From Thiodiazotropha sp040507245 (GTDB lineage: Bacteria; Pseudomonadota; Gammaproteobacteria; Chromatiales; Chromatiaceae), in the NCBI GenBank assembly GCA_040507245.1, contig JBEVVH010000057.1, positions 1 through 18,300 of the forward strand: a stretch of 18,300 nucleotides of DNA, in the 5' to 3' direction. Positions 7,431 through 15,625 of this stretch are shown here, piece by piece. Position 1 is the stretch's first letter; each line of letters opens with the position of its first letter. A program made the translations under genes and the position numbers. The notes below the pieces were generated by a model. That model was not told the DNA's origin. It made no database searches and saw only the letters and a list, made by a program, of their open reading frames with translations.

Positions 7431-8572
7431 CATCGATCCACTTCCGGCGGACAGGCATCCAGGGAGAACATGGTCTGGGCGATATCCTCGATGCGCGATC
7501 CCACGGCCATTTTCTCCAGCACCTGAACCGCGTGCATGGAGGAGGGGCCGCGCACATGTACCCGGTAGGGTTTGGGGCCGCCGTTGGACACCACGTAATA
7601 ACAGAGTTCCCCTTTGGACGACTCCACCCGGGCGTAGGTTTCGCCGGCAGGTACGTTCCAGGCCAGAGGGTTGGGAATCGGGGCGCGGATCGGTCCGCCG
7701 ATGTCCGGTAATGCCTTGGCCACCTGGCGCAGGATGCGTATGCTTTCCATCAGTTCCAGGCGACGCACCAGGGTACGCGACCAGGCGTCGCCGGCCTGTT
7801 CTGTGGGGATCTCGAAATCGAGCTGGTCATAGATCAGGTAGGGATCGTTGCGGCGGACATCGAAGGGCAGTCCGGTGGCGCGCAGATTCGGTCCGGTCAC
7901 TCCCCAGGCCAGGGCCTGCTCCTGACTCATGACACCGACCCCCTTGGCGCGCTTGATGAATACTTGGTTCTTAAAAAACAGGTTGTCGTAATCCGGCAGC
8001 CGGGATTCGATGTAGTCGAGGGTTTCGCCGAGCCGTTGCAGGAAACCGCCGGGCAACTCCCGGCGCACTCCGCCGGGAATGTTATAGATGCTGTAGACCC
8101 GGCCGCCGGTGAACTCCTCAAACAGGTCGAGGAGCAGGTCACGGTCGGCAACACCCCAGTACATGGTGCTGTACATGCCGGTGGTGGCGGCATGGCCGCC
8201 AAAGGTGAACAGATGCGCGGCGATGCGAGAGAGCTCCAGCTGCATGACCCGGATCCACTGGGCGCGTACCGGCACCTCAAGTCCGCACAGATCCTCCACC
8301 GCCATCGAGTAGACCACCTCCATGGGAGAAGGATCGGGTACGCAGATGCGCGGCACCAGGGCGATGTTCTGGATCCACAGGCGCTGCTCCATGAGTTTTT
8401 CGAAACCGCGGTGCAGGTAACCCCCGTCCGCCTTGGCCTCGAGCACCTGGTCCCCGTGAAACTTGAGTTTCAGCGCGTAATTGCCCTCGATGCCCGGATG
8501 ATTGGGACCGAAGTTGAGCTCGAACTCATTGCTCGGCGGATGTCTTTGGGCTTCGTAGTTTTCCGGTCTCAT
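7430..8572 (-). CDS. NuoD/[NiFe]-hydrogenase-large-subunit-like (MbsL-type) subunit
   Basis: The protein has 380 residues, the length of hydrogenase-type large subunits of energy-converting complexes. FGPNHPGIEGNYALKLKFHGDQV, GYLHRGFEKLMEQR and the C-terminal PPEVDR are family hallmarks. In [NiFe] hydrogenases nickel is held by RxCxxC and DPCxxC. Here the first motif reads R75-I-C77-V-P-D80 and the last D372-A-C374-P-P-E377. Only the first Cys of each pair remains, and Asp and Glu stand in for the others. This rules out a normal [NiFe] site and places it between hydrogenases and complex I NuoD, as in the Mbs/Mbx group. It should form the active-site cavity with the NuoB-like subunit. The start ATG at 8572 has GAG five bases upstream. 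Repeat copy B separates it from the upstream nuoC-like gene. Confidence 0.93.
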   Translation of the reverse strand: MRPENYEAQRHPPSNEFELNFGPNHPGIEGNYALKLKFHGDQVLEAKADGGYLHRGFEKLMEQRLWIQNIALVPRICVPDPSPMEVVYSMAVEDLCGLEVPVRAQWIRVMQLELSRIAAHLFTFGGHAATTGMYSTMYWGVADRDLLLDLFEEFTGGRVYSIYNIPGGVRRELPGGFLQRLGETLDYIESRLPDYDNLFFKNQVFIKRAKGVGVMSQEQALAWGVTGPNLRATGLPFDVRRNDPYLIYDQLDFEIPTEQAGDAWSRTLVRRLELMESIRILRQVAKALPDIGGPIRAPIPNPLAWNVPAGETYARVESSKGELCYYVVSNGGPKPYRVHVRGPSSMHAVQVLEKMAVGSRIEDIAQTMFSLDACPPEVDR

Positions 8573-8590
8573 TTTTACTCGCTTTGCTCG

Positions 8591-8708
8591 TAAGTTTTGA
8601 GTTTTTAGTTATGAGTTTTGAGTTGTCGGTGTTCGCTTCGCTCATGCTTATTCGAACAGTTGTGCGCATAGCGCACTCATCAACTCAAAACTAAAAACTC
8701 ATAACTTA
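8591..8708. repeat. Palindromic intergenic element, copy B
   Basis: It has the same organisation as copies A and C. The left arm begins TAAGTTTTGAGTTTTTAG, the core GTCGGTGTTCGCTTCGCTCA, and the right arm CAACTCAAAACTAAAAACTC ends ATAACTTA. The right core contains GTGCGC-ATA-GCGCAC, a six-pair hairpin whose sequence differs from copies A and C while keeping the pairing. The right edge encodes the last codons and the TGA stop (8699-8701) of the NuoC-like gene. The left edge ends 18 bp before the NuoD-like ATG. Confidence 0.9.
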
Positions 8709-9274
8709 TTTTTTTTCTGACTGAACCGCTGTTCCTCAGGCGGAATGATCACCCCGCCGCCCTCGGCCACCAGTTCCTGCAGCCATTCCGGGTTATATTC
8801 CTGCCAGTTCAAGTGTTCGTTGACATAGGCTTCGCTGTCGAATTCCTTGCGCATGGGGGGTGGTCCATCCCATTCGGTGAGGATGAACTTCTCCATGTTG
8901 GGGCTGCCTTCGAAGTGAATTCCGAACATCTCGTGGATATCCCGTTCGAAGAAGGCGGCCGGCTGATACAGGTCATACACCGACAGGTAGACGCCGGGGT
9001 TGCGGGCGATGCGGATGTGCGCCGAGACCAGGGAGTGGCTGTCGTAGGACCAGACGTGATAGACCAGTTCGAACTGATCGTCGTCGATCCAGTCGACGCA
9101 GCTGATTGCCGACAGATGGATATAGCCGGCGCGGCCCTGCAGCAGCTCCAGCAGGGCGGGGAGGGCGTCGGCTGGCACGTCGACCCGAACCCGGCGGGTG
9201 CTTTTGCGCCGTACTTCGATGCCTTCGATCTCTTTCAGGAGATTGTCCAGCCAATGGGCGATTTCCTGGCTCAT
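8699..9274 (-). CDS. NuoC-like (MbsK-type) subunit
   Basis: The protein has 191 residues. The complex I 30-kDa subunit signature is clear: ERDIHEMFGIHFEGSPN at about 110-126, followed by W135-D-G-PPPMRKEF at 135-145. This soluble subunit bridges the NuoB- and NuoD-like subunits in the peripheral arm and carries no cofactor. Its ATG overlaps the stop of the NuoB-like gene by four bases (ATGA, 9271-9274), a mark of translational coupling. The last residues (KNKL) and the stop codon are read from the edge of repeat copy B, so the original C-terminus was probably altered slightly when the element arrived. Confidence 0.92.
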   Translation of the reverse strand: MSQEIAHWLDNLLKEIEGIEVRRKSTRRVRVDVPADALPALLELLQGRAGYIHLSAISCVDWIDDDQFELVYHVWSYDSHSLVSAHIRIARNPGVYLSVYDLYQPAAFFERDIHEMFGIHFEGSPNMEKFILTEWDGPPPMRKEFDSEAYVNEHLNWQEYNPEWLQELVAEGGGVIIPPEEQRFSQKKNKL

Positions 9275-9987
9275 TCCGCGGGCTCCTTGAGGTTATGACC
9301 CAGGCGCATCTCCAGGGCCTCGAGGGGTTTCTGGTGCTGCTCCAGCAGATGGGTATGGTCGCCCAGGGTGCCTTCGGACAGCAGATCGTAGTGCTTCGCC
9401 TCGGTGATGATGTCGGTGGGGGTCTGCCAGGTTTCGCCGAACAGCTGCTGCTGGTTGCCCAGGTAGTAGTCGTAGTTGCGGTAGTAGTCCTGCCAGCCGT
9501 TGGCCTCCCCGGTATGGATGCGATCCATGAGTCTGCGCAGCCCGGTGATGACCGCCTCGGGACGCGGCATGCAGCCGGCGATGTACAGATCCACCGGCAT
9601 GTATTCGTCGAGTTTCTTCGCGGTGGCGTAACTCTGCCAGTACATGCCGCCGTTGACCGTACAGGAGCAGATGCCGATCACGTACTTGGGAGACCCCATC
9701 TGCTCGTAGGTCAGGATCACCCGCTTGAGGGTTTTGATCGAGACATACCCGGTGATCAGCAGGATGTCCGCCTGACGGGGAGACACCATGGGCTGAATAC
9801 CGAGACGCTCCATATCGAAACGGGAGGTCATGGCGGGTGGCAGTTCGATCGCCCCGCAGCCGGTGCAGTAGTGCAGAATGAACAGCGAACGGGAGCGGCA
9901 GAAGCGAACCAGCTCGTCAAACACCCGGGCGAGGGGGTTGCCTTTCTTCTCTACTACTACCGGTATCTTGTCTATCGATTTCATCAT
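9271..9987 (-). CDS. NuoB-like (MbsJ-type) [4Fe-4S] small subunit
   Basis: The protein has 238 residues from ATG 9987. Cluster ligands are visible as C43-T-G-C46 (CTGCGAIELPP), C111 before TVNGGMY, and C141 in AGCMPRP. The CxxC spacing of the first pair is that of hydrogenases and Mbs rather than the adjacent CC of true complex I NuoB. An extra Cys (C109) sits two residues before C111. The protein should hold the proximal cluster that faces the active-site cavity of the NuoD-like subunit. An in-frame GTG at 9993 precedes ATGs at 9987 and 9984. The GGGTGA just upstream favours 9987. Copy C of the repeat lies between this gene and the nuoH-like gene. Residue numbers count from the GTG at 9993. 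Confidence 0.93.
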   Translation of the reverse strand: MMKSIDKIPVVVEKKGNPLARVFDELVRFCRSRSLFILHYCTGCGAIELPPAMTSRFDMERLGIQPMVSPRQADILLITGYVSIKTLKRVILTYEQMGSPKYVIGICSCTVNGGMYWQSYATAKKLDEYMPVDLYIAGCMPRPEAVITGLRRLMDRIHTGEANGWQDYYRNYDYYLGNQQQLFGETWQTPTDIITEAKHYDLLSEGTLGDHTHLLEQHQKPLEALEMRLGHNLKEPAE

Positions 9988-10010
9988 AATCACCCAAGCG
10001 GGTTTTTGTT

Positions 10011-10132
10011 AAGTTTTGAGTTGTGAGTTATTAGTTTTTAGTTGTCGGTGTTCGCTTTGCTCACGTTTATTGAAAGAGCGTGTGCAAAGCACACTCATCA
10101 ACTCAAAACTAAAAACTCATAACTCAAAACTA
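10011..10132. repeat. Palindromic intergenic element, copy C
   Basis: The left arm starts AAGTTTTGAGTTGTGAG, the core GTCGGTGTTCGCTTTGCTCA, and the right arm CAACTCAAAACTAAAAACTC ends AAAACTA. Where copy A has CGCTTCGC paired with GCGAAGC, this copy has CGCTTTGC paired with GCAAAGC, a matched change on both sides. The right core forms GTGTGC-AAA-GCACAC. The right edge supplies the TAG stop (10130-10132) of the NuoH-like gene. The left edge lies 23 bp before the NuoB-like ATG. Confidence 0.9.
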
Positions 10133-11026
10133 CATGACAAACGCCAGGCCAATCAGCCCCAGCATCACCGGCCATTTCCACATCAGGCGCAACAGGTCTT
10201 CCGTGCGGTAACGGGGAAACAGGTAGGCGATGCTGACCGGTATGGCCAGAACCAGGAAACTCTTCAGCAGGAAGTCGAACCAGGTGGTGCCGCCGCCGAG
10301 GAACAGGCTGACGTACAGCACCGAGGTGGTGTAGAGCTGAAAGCACTGCATGACGAACAGGCCGCCCAGGTATTTGCCGCCCATCTCCACCATCGGGCCG
10401 GTGGCGATCTCCGCCGGGGCGATGTAGATTTCGAAGGGCTGCTTGCCCAGGGATGCGTGCATGGCGATCAGCCCCGCCAGAGCCAGAATCGGATTCTGTA
10501 CTGCCCCCCAGGTTGCAAAACCACCGGCCTGCTGGACGGCGATGATGTCGACCAGGTTGGTCGTGCCTGCGGCGTAGGCCACGCCGAAGATCACGATCAC
10601 CAGGGGGATGTCATAGGCCAGCATGGCGGTCAGTGCCCGGGCGATGCCGATGGAGCCGTTGGGATTGGCGCACTGGCCGACGCCCAGGGCAAGTCCGAGC
10701 GAGGGGATCATCATCAGGTAGAGCAGGGTGATGATGCCGCCCTTGTCGGCGATGCCGTCCATGCCGGGGACCGGAAGCAGGGTTTCCGCCGCGATGTATC
10801 CGCCCATCGCCATGACGATACCGATGTCATGAATCAGGCCGTGGGAGACCTGGGTGCGTTTGCTGTGCAGCTTGACGATGTCATACAGGGGCTGAAAGAA
10901 GGGTGGTCCGACGCGCCGCTGTATGCGTGCCGCGATGCGCCGCATCATCAGTACCATCATCATGCCGACGATGAACGCCACCAGGGGCATCAGGGTCAGC
11001 TCGAGCAGAAGTTCGATCGGAAGCAT
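10130..11026 (-). CDS. NuoH-like (MbsM/MbhM-type) membrane subunit
   Basis: The protein has 298 residues with about eight membrane helices. The diagnostic RIQRRVGPP (34-42) followed by FFQPLYDIVKL is the NuoH/HyfC cytoplasmic loop. A second loop reads GKQPFEIYIAPAEIATGPMVE, the hydrogenase/Mbs form, instead of the PFDLPEAEAELVAG of complex I. This subunit links the peripheral redox arm to the ion-translocating membrane arm. Its ATG shares one base with the upstream TGA (TGATG). Its TAG stop is contributed by repeat copy C. Confidence 0.93.
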   Translation of the reverse strand: MLPIELLLELTLMPLVAFIVGMMMVLMMRRIAARIQRRVGPPFFQPLYDIVKLHSKRTQVSHGLIHDIGIVMAMGGYIAAETLLPVPGMDGIADKGGIITLLYLMMIPSLGLALGVGQCANPNGSIGIARALTAMLAYDIPLVIVIFGVAYAAGTTNLVDIIAVQQAGGFATWGAVQNPILALAGLIAMHASLGKQPFEIYIAPAEIATGPMVEMGGKYLGGLFVMQCFQLYTTSVLYVSLFLGGGTTWFDFLLKSFLVLAIPVSIAYLFPRYRTEDLLRLMWKWPVMLGLIGLAFVM

Positions 11027-12903
11027 CAGATCACCACCCAGGCGATAAGGAAAAGGACCGCGCTCATCATGTAAAACTCAGGATTGGCGCGCCGGTAGAC
11101 ACCTTTCATGACCAGCGAGAGGAGCTCGACCAGGGAGGTGATGCTCTTCTCAAGCCAGAGGAAGCTGCCCCGGTACCAGCCGCCGATCAGGTGCATCAGT
11201 CCGGCATAGAAGTTGTCGCTGTACTGGTAGCGTACATCGGCGGTCAGAAAATGCCCGCCGGCATAGTTGTCGAGTTGATGCACCCGTTTGCTGCGACCGG
11301 CGGAGTAGAAGATCAGGGCGCCGATACCGAATCCCGCGAACAGCACGCCAACCACCCAGATCATGTCCAGTGAACCGCTCTTGGCGGTGATGCCTCCGAG
11401 GGTGAAGTCGATGCTCGGAAGACCCAGGGATTCCTGAACCGAGGCGACCCAGGTCAGTGGTATGCCCGGCAGCAGACCGGTGAGGAAAATCAATGCCGCC
11501 AGAATGAGCATCGGGATCATCATGCTCCAGGGGGCTTCCTTGACGTACTCATGTTCCACCCGCAGTTGTCCGAGGAACATGTTGTGGATCAGCTTGTAGA
11601 CCGAGAGGATGGTGCCCAGGGTGCCGATGATCGCGCCGACGAACAGCAACGGCATGCCCTGATCCAGCAGTGATCGGTAGACCAGCCACTTAGAGACAAA
11701 GCCATTCATGGGTGGCAGTCCCGCGAGTCCGATGATGCCGCACAGCAGCACCAGGAAGGACAGCGGCATGTGGGTCACCAATCCCCCCATCTTGTTCAGG
11801 TCAGCGGTGCCGGTGCGGTGCTGAACCGCAAACACGGTGAGCAGCAGGGCCGCCTGGCACAGGGCGTAGTTGAGGATGTGCAGCAGTCCTCCGGCACTGC
11901 CCAGGGCGTTGGCGACCACCAGACCGAGCAGCATGTAACCGCCCTGGCCGATGCCGTGCCAGGCCAGCAGATAACGGGCGTCGTTCTGCTTCATGGCGGT
12001 ATAGGTTGGCAGAATGATGGTGAAGATCGCGATCCAGGCCAGCAGGTCCCGGGCATCGATCAGAGTGAACGGGATCTTCAGGTTTTCGATATTGACGATG
12101 CCAAACAGTTTCACCAGCACCAGCAGGATGGCGAACAGCCCCATGCGTGAGGAGATCGCACCCAGGAAGGCGCTGCCGGGACCTGGTGTCTCGGCATAGG
12201 CGGGCGCTTGCCACAGGTGAAAAGGCAGCAGACCCAGTTTGATGCCGAAGCCGCCGGCGAACAGCAGCACCAGCACCCACAGATAGCCGACATCCATGCG
12301 GGACGCTGCGGTGAGTATGGCCTCGTAACGCAGCGATCCGGCCGAGGCGTAGACCAGGGCGATACCACCGAAGACCGCCATCCCGCCGATCACCGCATAG
12401 GTGATGTAACGCATCGCTGCCCGGGTGGCGACACCACCCGCCATGGCCATCAGCAGAAAGCCTGCCCAGGTGACCAGTTCCCATCCGATGAACAGGGACA
12501 GCAGGTCACCGCTGGCAAGCAGTATCAGCATGGTGAAAACATTCAGGGCCATGGCGACATGAAACAGCCAGACATTCCCGCCCTGGCGGCGGAAACTGCG
12601 TTCCCACTCGCCACTCGCGTACCAGCTGGTCAATACCGCTGCGACCAGGGTGATGAGGGCGAAAAACCAGCTCATGGCATCAAACTGCCAGGACAGGGTC
12701 TGACCCATGACATTGAAATTCAGAACCGAAGCAATCGGTTCGGCTCCGTAACCCAGCGGGGCCATTTTGAACAGCACCAGCAGCTGGCCGGCGTAGAGCA
12801 GGGTCACCATCCAGCCCACGGCCAGTCCACGGCCCAGGACGAAGGCCACCAGCAGGGTGGTGGCGGAGAATATGAGCAATTCATCCAACAGACTGATTAT
12901 CAC
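11026..12903 (-). CDS. Antiporter-like subunit 2 (NuoL/MbsH'-type)
   Basis: The protein has 625 residues and about 14-16 membrane helices. Proton-channel residues expected of the NuoL/M/N-MrpA/D family are visible: E142 in the FIGWELVTW helix, K222 in GIKLGLLPFHLW with H229 nearby, K305 before NDARYLLAWHGIGQGG (with H316), and K405 in PPMNGFVSKW. It is the second of two adjacent antiporter-like subunits. A tandem pair (H and H') distinguishes Mbs-type complexes from the single-subunit Mbh hydrogenase. It is expected to translocate H+ or to help exchange Na+. The ATG overlaps the previous stop by four bases (12900-12903). The C-terminal extension after about residue 480 has additional helices, including one near the extreme end. 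Confidence 0.92.
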   Translation of the reverse strand: MIISLLDELLIFSATTLLVAFVLGRGLAVGWMVTLLYAGQLLVLFKMAPLGYGAEPIASVLNFNVMGQTLSWQFDAMSWFFALITLVAAVLTSWYASGEWERSFRRQGGNVWLFHVAMALNVFTMLILLASGDLLSLFIGWELVTWAGFLLMAMAGGVATRAAMRYITYAVIGGMAVFGGIALVYASAGSLRYEAILTAASRMDVGYLWVLVLLFAGGFGIKLGLLPFHLWQAPAYAETPGPGSAFLGAISSRMGLFAILLVLVKLFGIVNIENLKIPFTLIDARDLLAWIAIFTIILPTYTAMKQNDARYLLAWHGIGQGGYMLLGLVVANALGSAGGLLHILNYALCQAALLLTVFAVQHRTGTADLNKMGGLVTHMPLSFLVLLCGIIGLAGLPPMNGFVSKWLVYRSLLDQGMPLLFVGAIIGTLGTILSVYKLIHNMFLGQLRVEHEYVKEAPWSMMIPMLILAALIFLTGLLPGIPLTWVASVQESLGLPSIDFTLGGITAKSGSLDMIWVVGVLFAGFGIGALIFYSAGRSKRVHQLDNYAGGHFLTADVRYQYSDNFYAGLMHLIGGWYRGSFLWLEKSITSLVELLSLVMKGVYRRANPEFYMMSAVLFLIAWVVI

Positions 12904-14462
12904 TGCTCGCCTCCGACAGGTGTGCAGGTGACACAGAGGTTGCGGGCGAGTCGGTTGCTGGACAACTCCGTCGCCCGGGACTGTGCCTGGGTATGCATGG
13001 GCTTGAGTTCCGGTTTGACCGTTTCGATATACAGGTTCACCTGGCGGGTCTGGGTCGCCATGGCCTGCAGGCGGTCACCCACTGGGGCGATCCACAGGGT
13101 TGCGGCGATCAAGGCCAGACCAAACAGGGCGGATGTTGAAAGAGACAGGCCTGCCAACCGGGGAGGTGGGTCGGCTTGCTGTGGTTCGTCGGAGCGCTGA
13201 TAGAGCCATCCGGCAATGCGGAACAGATAACTGGTTTCGACCACTGTGGCGAGGAGAAATACCGCCAGGCCGATCAGGTAGAGCGGGGCGTCCTGGCTGG
13301 CCAGTTCGGAGATCAGGGTGAACTTGGCCCAGAATCCGGGGAGCGGAGGCATGCCGACCAGGGACAGCGCGAACAGTACGAACAGGGCGGAACCCAGGGG
13401 TGCGGTTCTGCCCAGGCCCTTGAGTTTACGCAGTGAGCCGCCCCAGCCGTCGGTGAGCATGAACAGCCCTGATTTCACCACCATGTGGTGCAGTGAAAGG
13501 GCCAGAACCGCTAGTAAGCCCCGGTCATCGGGAAGCGACAGGGCGATGAAGATCATGCCGAGCTGACCAATGGATGAAAAGGCGAGCATGCGCCGCATGT
13601 CACGCGCCCGCCAGGCAGCCAGTTCGCCGCTGATCACCCCCAGGATGCCCAGCAAAAGCACGATCTGCAGGGCCTCGGGCTGGTGGAACACCAGGATCAG
13701 CAGACGCATGATCACCAGCATTGCCAGTTTGGAGACGAGTCCTGCAAGGAACGCGGACAAGCGGTGCGTGGCGGTGGCGTAGACCTCAGGCACCCAGGTA
13801 TTCACCGGAAACAACTCCGCCTTGACTCCGACACCGATGAGCATCAGCAGGAAGGCGGTCAGGCCCATCTTGTCATTCAGGGTCTCGGGCGCCAGCTCCG
13901 CGAGGTGTGCCAGGTTTAGGGTTCCGGTCTGGCTGTACAGCAGGGCGATACCCAGCAGGGTAAAGACCGAACCGATCCCGCTCAGCACCAGGTAGCGAAA
14001 CGTGGCCGCATGGGCCGCAGGGGTACCCGAGGCGGTAATCAGGCCGAAGCTGGCCACCGCCACCAGTTCGTAAAACACATACAGGTTGAACAGATCACCT
14101 GATAACGCCAGCCCCGTTGAGGCGGCAACCAGCAGCAGCATCAGGGATTGACGACGCGGACTGTCACTGTCCAGGCTGAAAGGCCAGAACAGCAGGCCCA
14201 GCAACTGGGTTGCAAAGGCGAACAGCAGCGCCGTGTCGTCGATGTACAGATTGATTCCCAGAGGGGGTGCGAAACCGCCGATGCTTATTGACATCGGCAG
14301 GGTGCTATCACCCATTGCCAGTTGAGCCAGGATCCAGCAGCCGTAGAGCAGAATCGCCGGACCTACCCAGAGTCCCAGTCCCAGGGTGACGCGCATCAGT
14401 ACCGGTAGCAGGAAGGCGCCCAGCAGCGGCAAGACGATGGTCAGGATCGGTGCGTACATCAT
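12900..14462 (-). CDS. Antiporter-like subunit 1 (MrpD/MbsH-type)
   Basis: The protein has 520 residues and about 14 membrane helices. Family residues are E132 in FNLYVFYELVAVASFGL, K214 in GVKAELFPVNTW, K245 in GLVSKLAM, the RDMRRMLAFSSIGQLGMI stretch near 287-304, and a Lys in PLPGFWAKF. Similarity is highest to MrpD/MnhD, the core Na+/H+ antiporter protein. The gene overlaps its neighbours by four bases on both sides. The soluble C-terminal tail ends in C510-V-T-C513, a CxxC close to the terminus that this family does not usually have. Confidence 0.92.
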   Translation of the reverse strand: MMYAPILTIVLPLLGAFLLPVLMRVTLGLGLWVGPAILLYGCWILAQLAMGDSTLPMSISIGGFAPPLGINLYIDDTALLFAFATQLLGLLFWPFSLDSDSPRRQSLMLLLVAASTGLALSGDLFNLYVFYELVAVASFGLITASGTPAAHAATFRYLVLSGIGSVFTLLGIALLYSQTGTLNLAHLAELAPETLNDKMGLTAFLLMLIGVGVKAELFPVNTWVPEVYATATHRLSAFLAGLVSKLAMLVIMRLLILVFHQPEALQIVLLLGILGVISGELAAWRARDMRRMLAFSSIGQLGMIFIALSLPDDRGLLAVLALSLHHMVVKSGLFMLTDGWGGSLRKLKGLGRTAPLGSALFVLFALSLVGMPPLPGFWAKFTLISELASQDAPLYLIGLAVFLLATVVETSYLFRIAGWLYQRSDEPQQADPPPRLAGLSLSTSALFGLALIAATLWIAPVGDRLQAMATQTRQVNLYIETVKPELKPMHTQAQSRATELSSNRLARNLCVTCTPVGGEQ

Positions 14463-14938
14463 GCCTCACCTCCCTGTGATTCCCGGGCCTGCACCGGCAG
14501 GGGAGGCAGGGGGCGTTCACCCAGCGGAGCATCCTGACTGACATCACGCCGGATTCCGGCGGTTGCGGCAATCTCCGCATCCATACGTTCCGCAACCAGA
14601 TCCCGGTCCAGACTGGCGTAGCGTTGGCGCACTCGGATCAGGATGCTCACGGCTAAGGCCTGAACACCTACGCCGATGACGATGGCGGTGAGCACCATCG
14701 CCTGGGGAACCGGATCGACCATCCTGGGGTGTTCCGCCAGGTTGGTGATGATCGGAGCCACCGCGTCCCAGCGATAGCCGGCCAGAACCAGCATCAGGTT
14801 GGCGCCGGCTTCCGCGATCACCAGGGCGAGAACCATGCGGAACAGGTGGCGCGACAGCACAAGCCCCGCCAGGCCGATCAGGATCAGACCCAGGGCGGTG
14901 GCGTGCAGCACGAGTTCCAGGGTGATACTCGAGATCAT
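14459..14938 (-). CDS. mnhC: MrpC/NuoK-like subunit
   Basis: The protein has 159 residues. Three membrane helices span about 1-110, with the MrpC/NuoK signature DPVPQAMVLTAIVIGVGVQALA in the third and E43 in helix 2 (VIAEAGANL), the position of a conserved NuoK proton-path Glu. A hydrophilic, proline-rich tail of about 50 residues makes it longer than a typical MrpC. In Mrp antiporters and Mbs complexes this subunit sits next to the MrpD-type subunit. The gene overlaps both neighbours by four bases, which indicates coupled translation. Confidence 0.92.
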   Translation of the reverse strand: MISSITLELVLHATALGLILIGLAGLVLSRHLFRMVLALVIAEAGANLMLVLAGYRWDAVAPIITNLAEHPRMVDPVPQAMVLTAIVIGVGVQALAVSILIRVRQRYASLDRDLVAERMDAEIAATAGIRRDVSQDAPLGERPLPPLPVQARESQGGEA

Positions 14939-15621
14939 TGTTCCGCCTCCGTCTGGGCGAGATGTGACAACAGGCTCGCCAGTTCCGCGCCGACCTTCAG
15001 GCCAACGGCCAGGTAGAGCAAAGGCAGGGTGCCCGCCGAGCGTAATTCTCCCAGGGTTCCCTGAAGCATCATGGGTTGCAGGAACTCGCCGCCGTCATAC
15101 AGTGCGAGCAAGCCGATCAGGATGAAACTCGCTCCGGCAAATCCCTCGATCAGACTGAGCATGCCGTGGTGTAGGCGAGCGCCGGGACGTGCCAGCAGGG
15201 GCAGAAAAAACGCGGCAGCGAGCATCACGCCACCCTGAAAACCCCCACCTGGTGTCAAGTGGCCGTGAAAAATGATGTAGAAACCGATGGTCATGAGCAA
15301 CGGGAACAGCATGGCGCCCCCGTGACGCAGCACGAATCCCCTTTCGGTGAGGGTGCCGGCGGTGGTGTGCCGGCGTCCCAGGATCAACCCTGCGGCGGAT
15401 GCGGCGGCGAACAGGATCGAGAGTTCACCCAGGGTGTCGATGCCGCGATAACCCAGGACGACTGAGGTGACGATATTGGCGGCACCGGTCTCCTGGGGGG
15501 CTGCGGATTGGATCACCCCGCCCACCAGCATCGCGGGATTACCAAAATTCAGGCCGCTGACGATAGCCAGCAGCATGAATCCCAGCCCGCCAGCGAACAA
15601 AAGCCCCGTGAGATTGCGCAT
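14935..15621 (-). CDS. mnhB: Fused MbhE + MrpB-like subunit
   Basis: The protein has 228 residues from ATG 15621. Residues 1-85 match the MbhE/MrpA C-terminal module: the GAANIVTSVVLGYRGIDTLGE stretch is typical. Residues 95-228 are an MrpB domain with HLTPGGGFQGGVMLAAAFFL. Archaeal Mbh encodes these as separate genes (E and F), whereas here they are one protein. Expect about six membrane helices. The open frame extends back to 15675, but the extra 18 residues (MAAEKTGPGPSPGG...) look like read-through of the overlapping DUF4040 gene, and GGGGAG lies about 9 nt before 15621. The stop overlaps the mrpC-like start by four bases. Confidence 0.88.
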   Translation of the reverse strand: MRNLTGLLFAGGLGFMLLAIVSGLNFGNPAMLVGGVIQSAAPQETGAANIVTSVVLGYRGIDTLGELSILFAAASAAGLILGRRHTTAGTLTERGFVLRHGGAMLFPLLMTIGFYIIFHGHLTPGGGFQGGVMLAAAFFLPLLARPGARLHHGMLSLIEGFAGASFILIGLLALYDGGEFLQPMMLQGTLGELRSAGTLPLLYLAVGLKVGAELASLLSHLAQTEAEQ

Positions 15622-15625
15622 CAGA

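Noticed and set aside
7430..8572. Active [NiFe] hydrogenase large subunit
   Set aside because: Both nickel-binding CxxC pairs lack their second cysteine, so a normal [NiFe] site cannot form.
4948..10132. CRISPR array
   Set aside because: The repeats are kilobases apart, palindromic and AT-rich, each between different genes. There are no regular spacers and no cas genes.
10016..11074. Plus-strand open frame of 352 codons
   Set aside because: It is antisense to the NuoH-like gene and repeat copy C, with histidine/glutamine-rich composition typical of a shadow frame.
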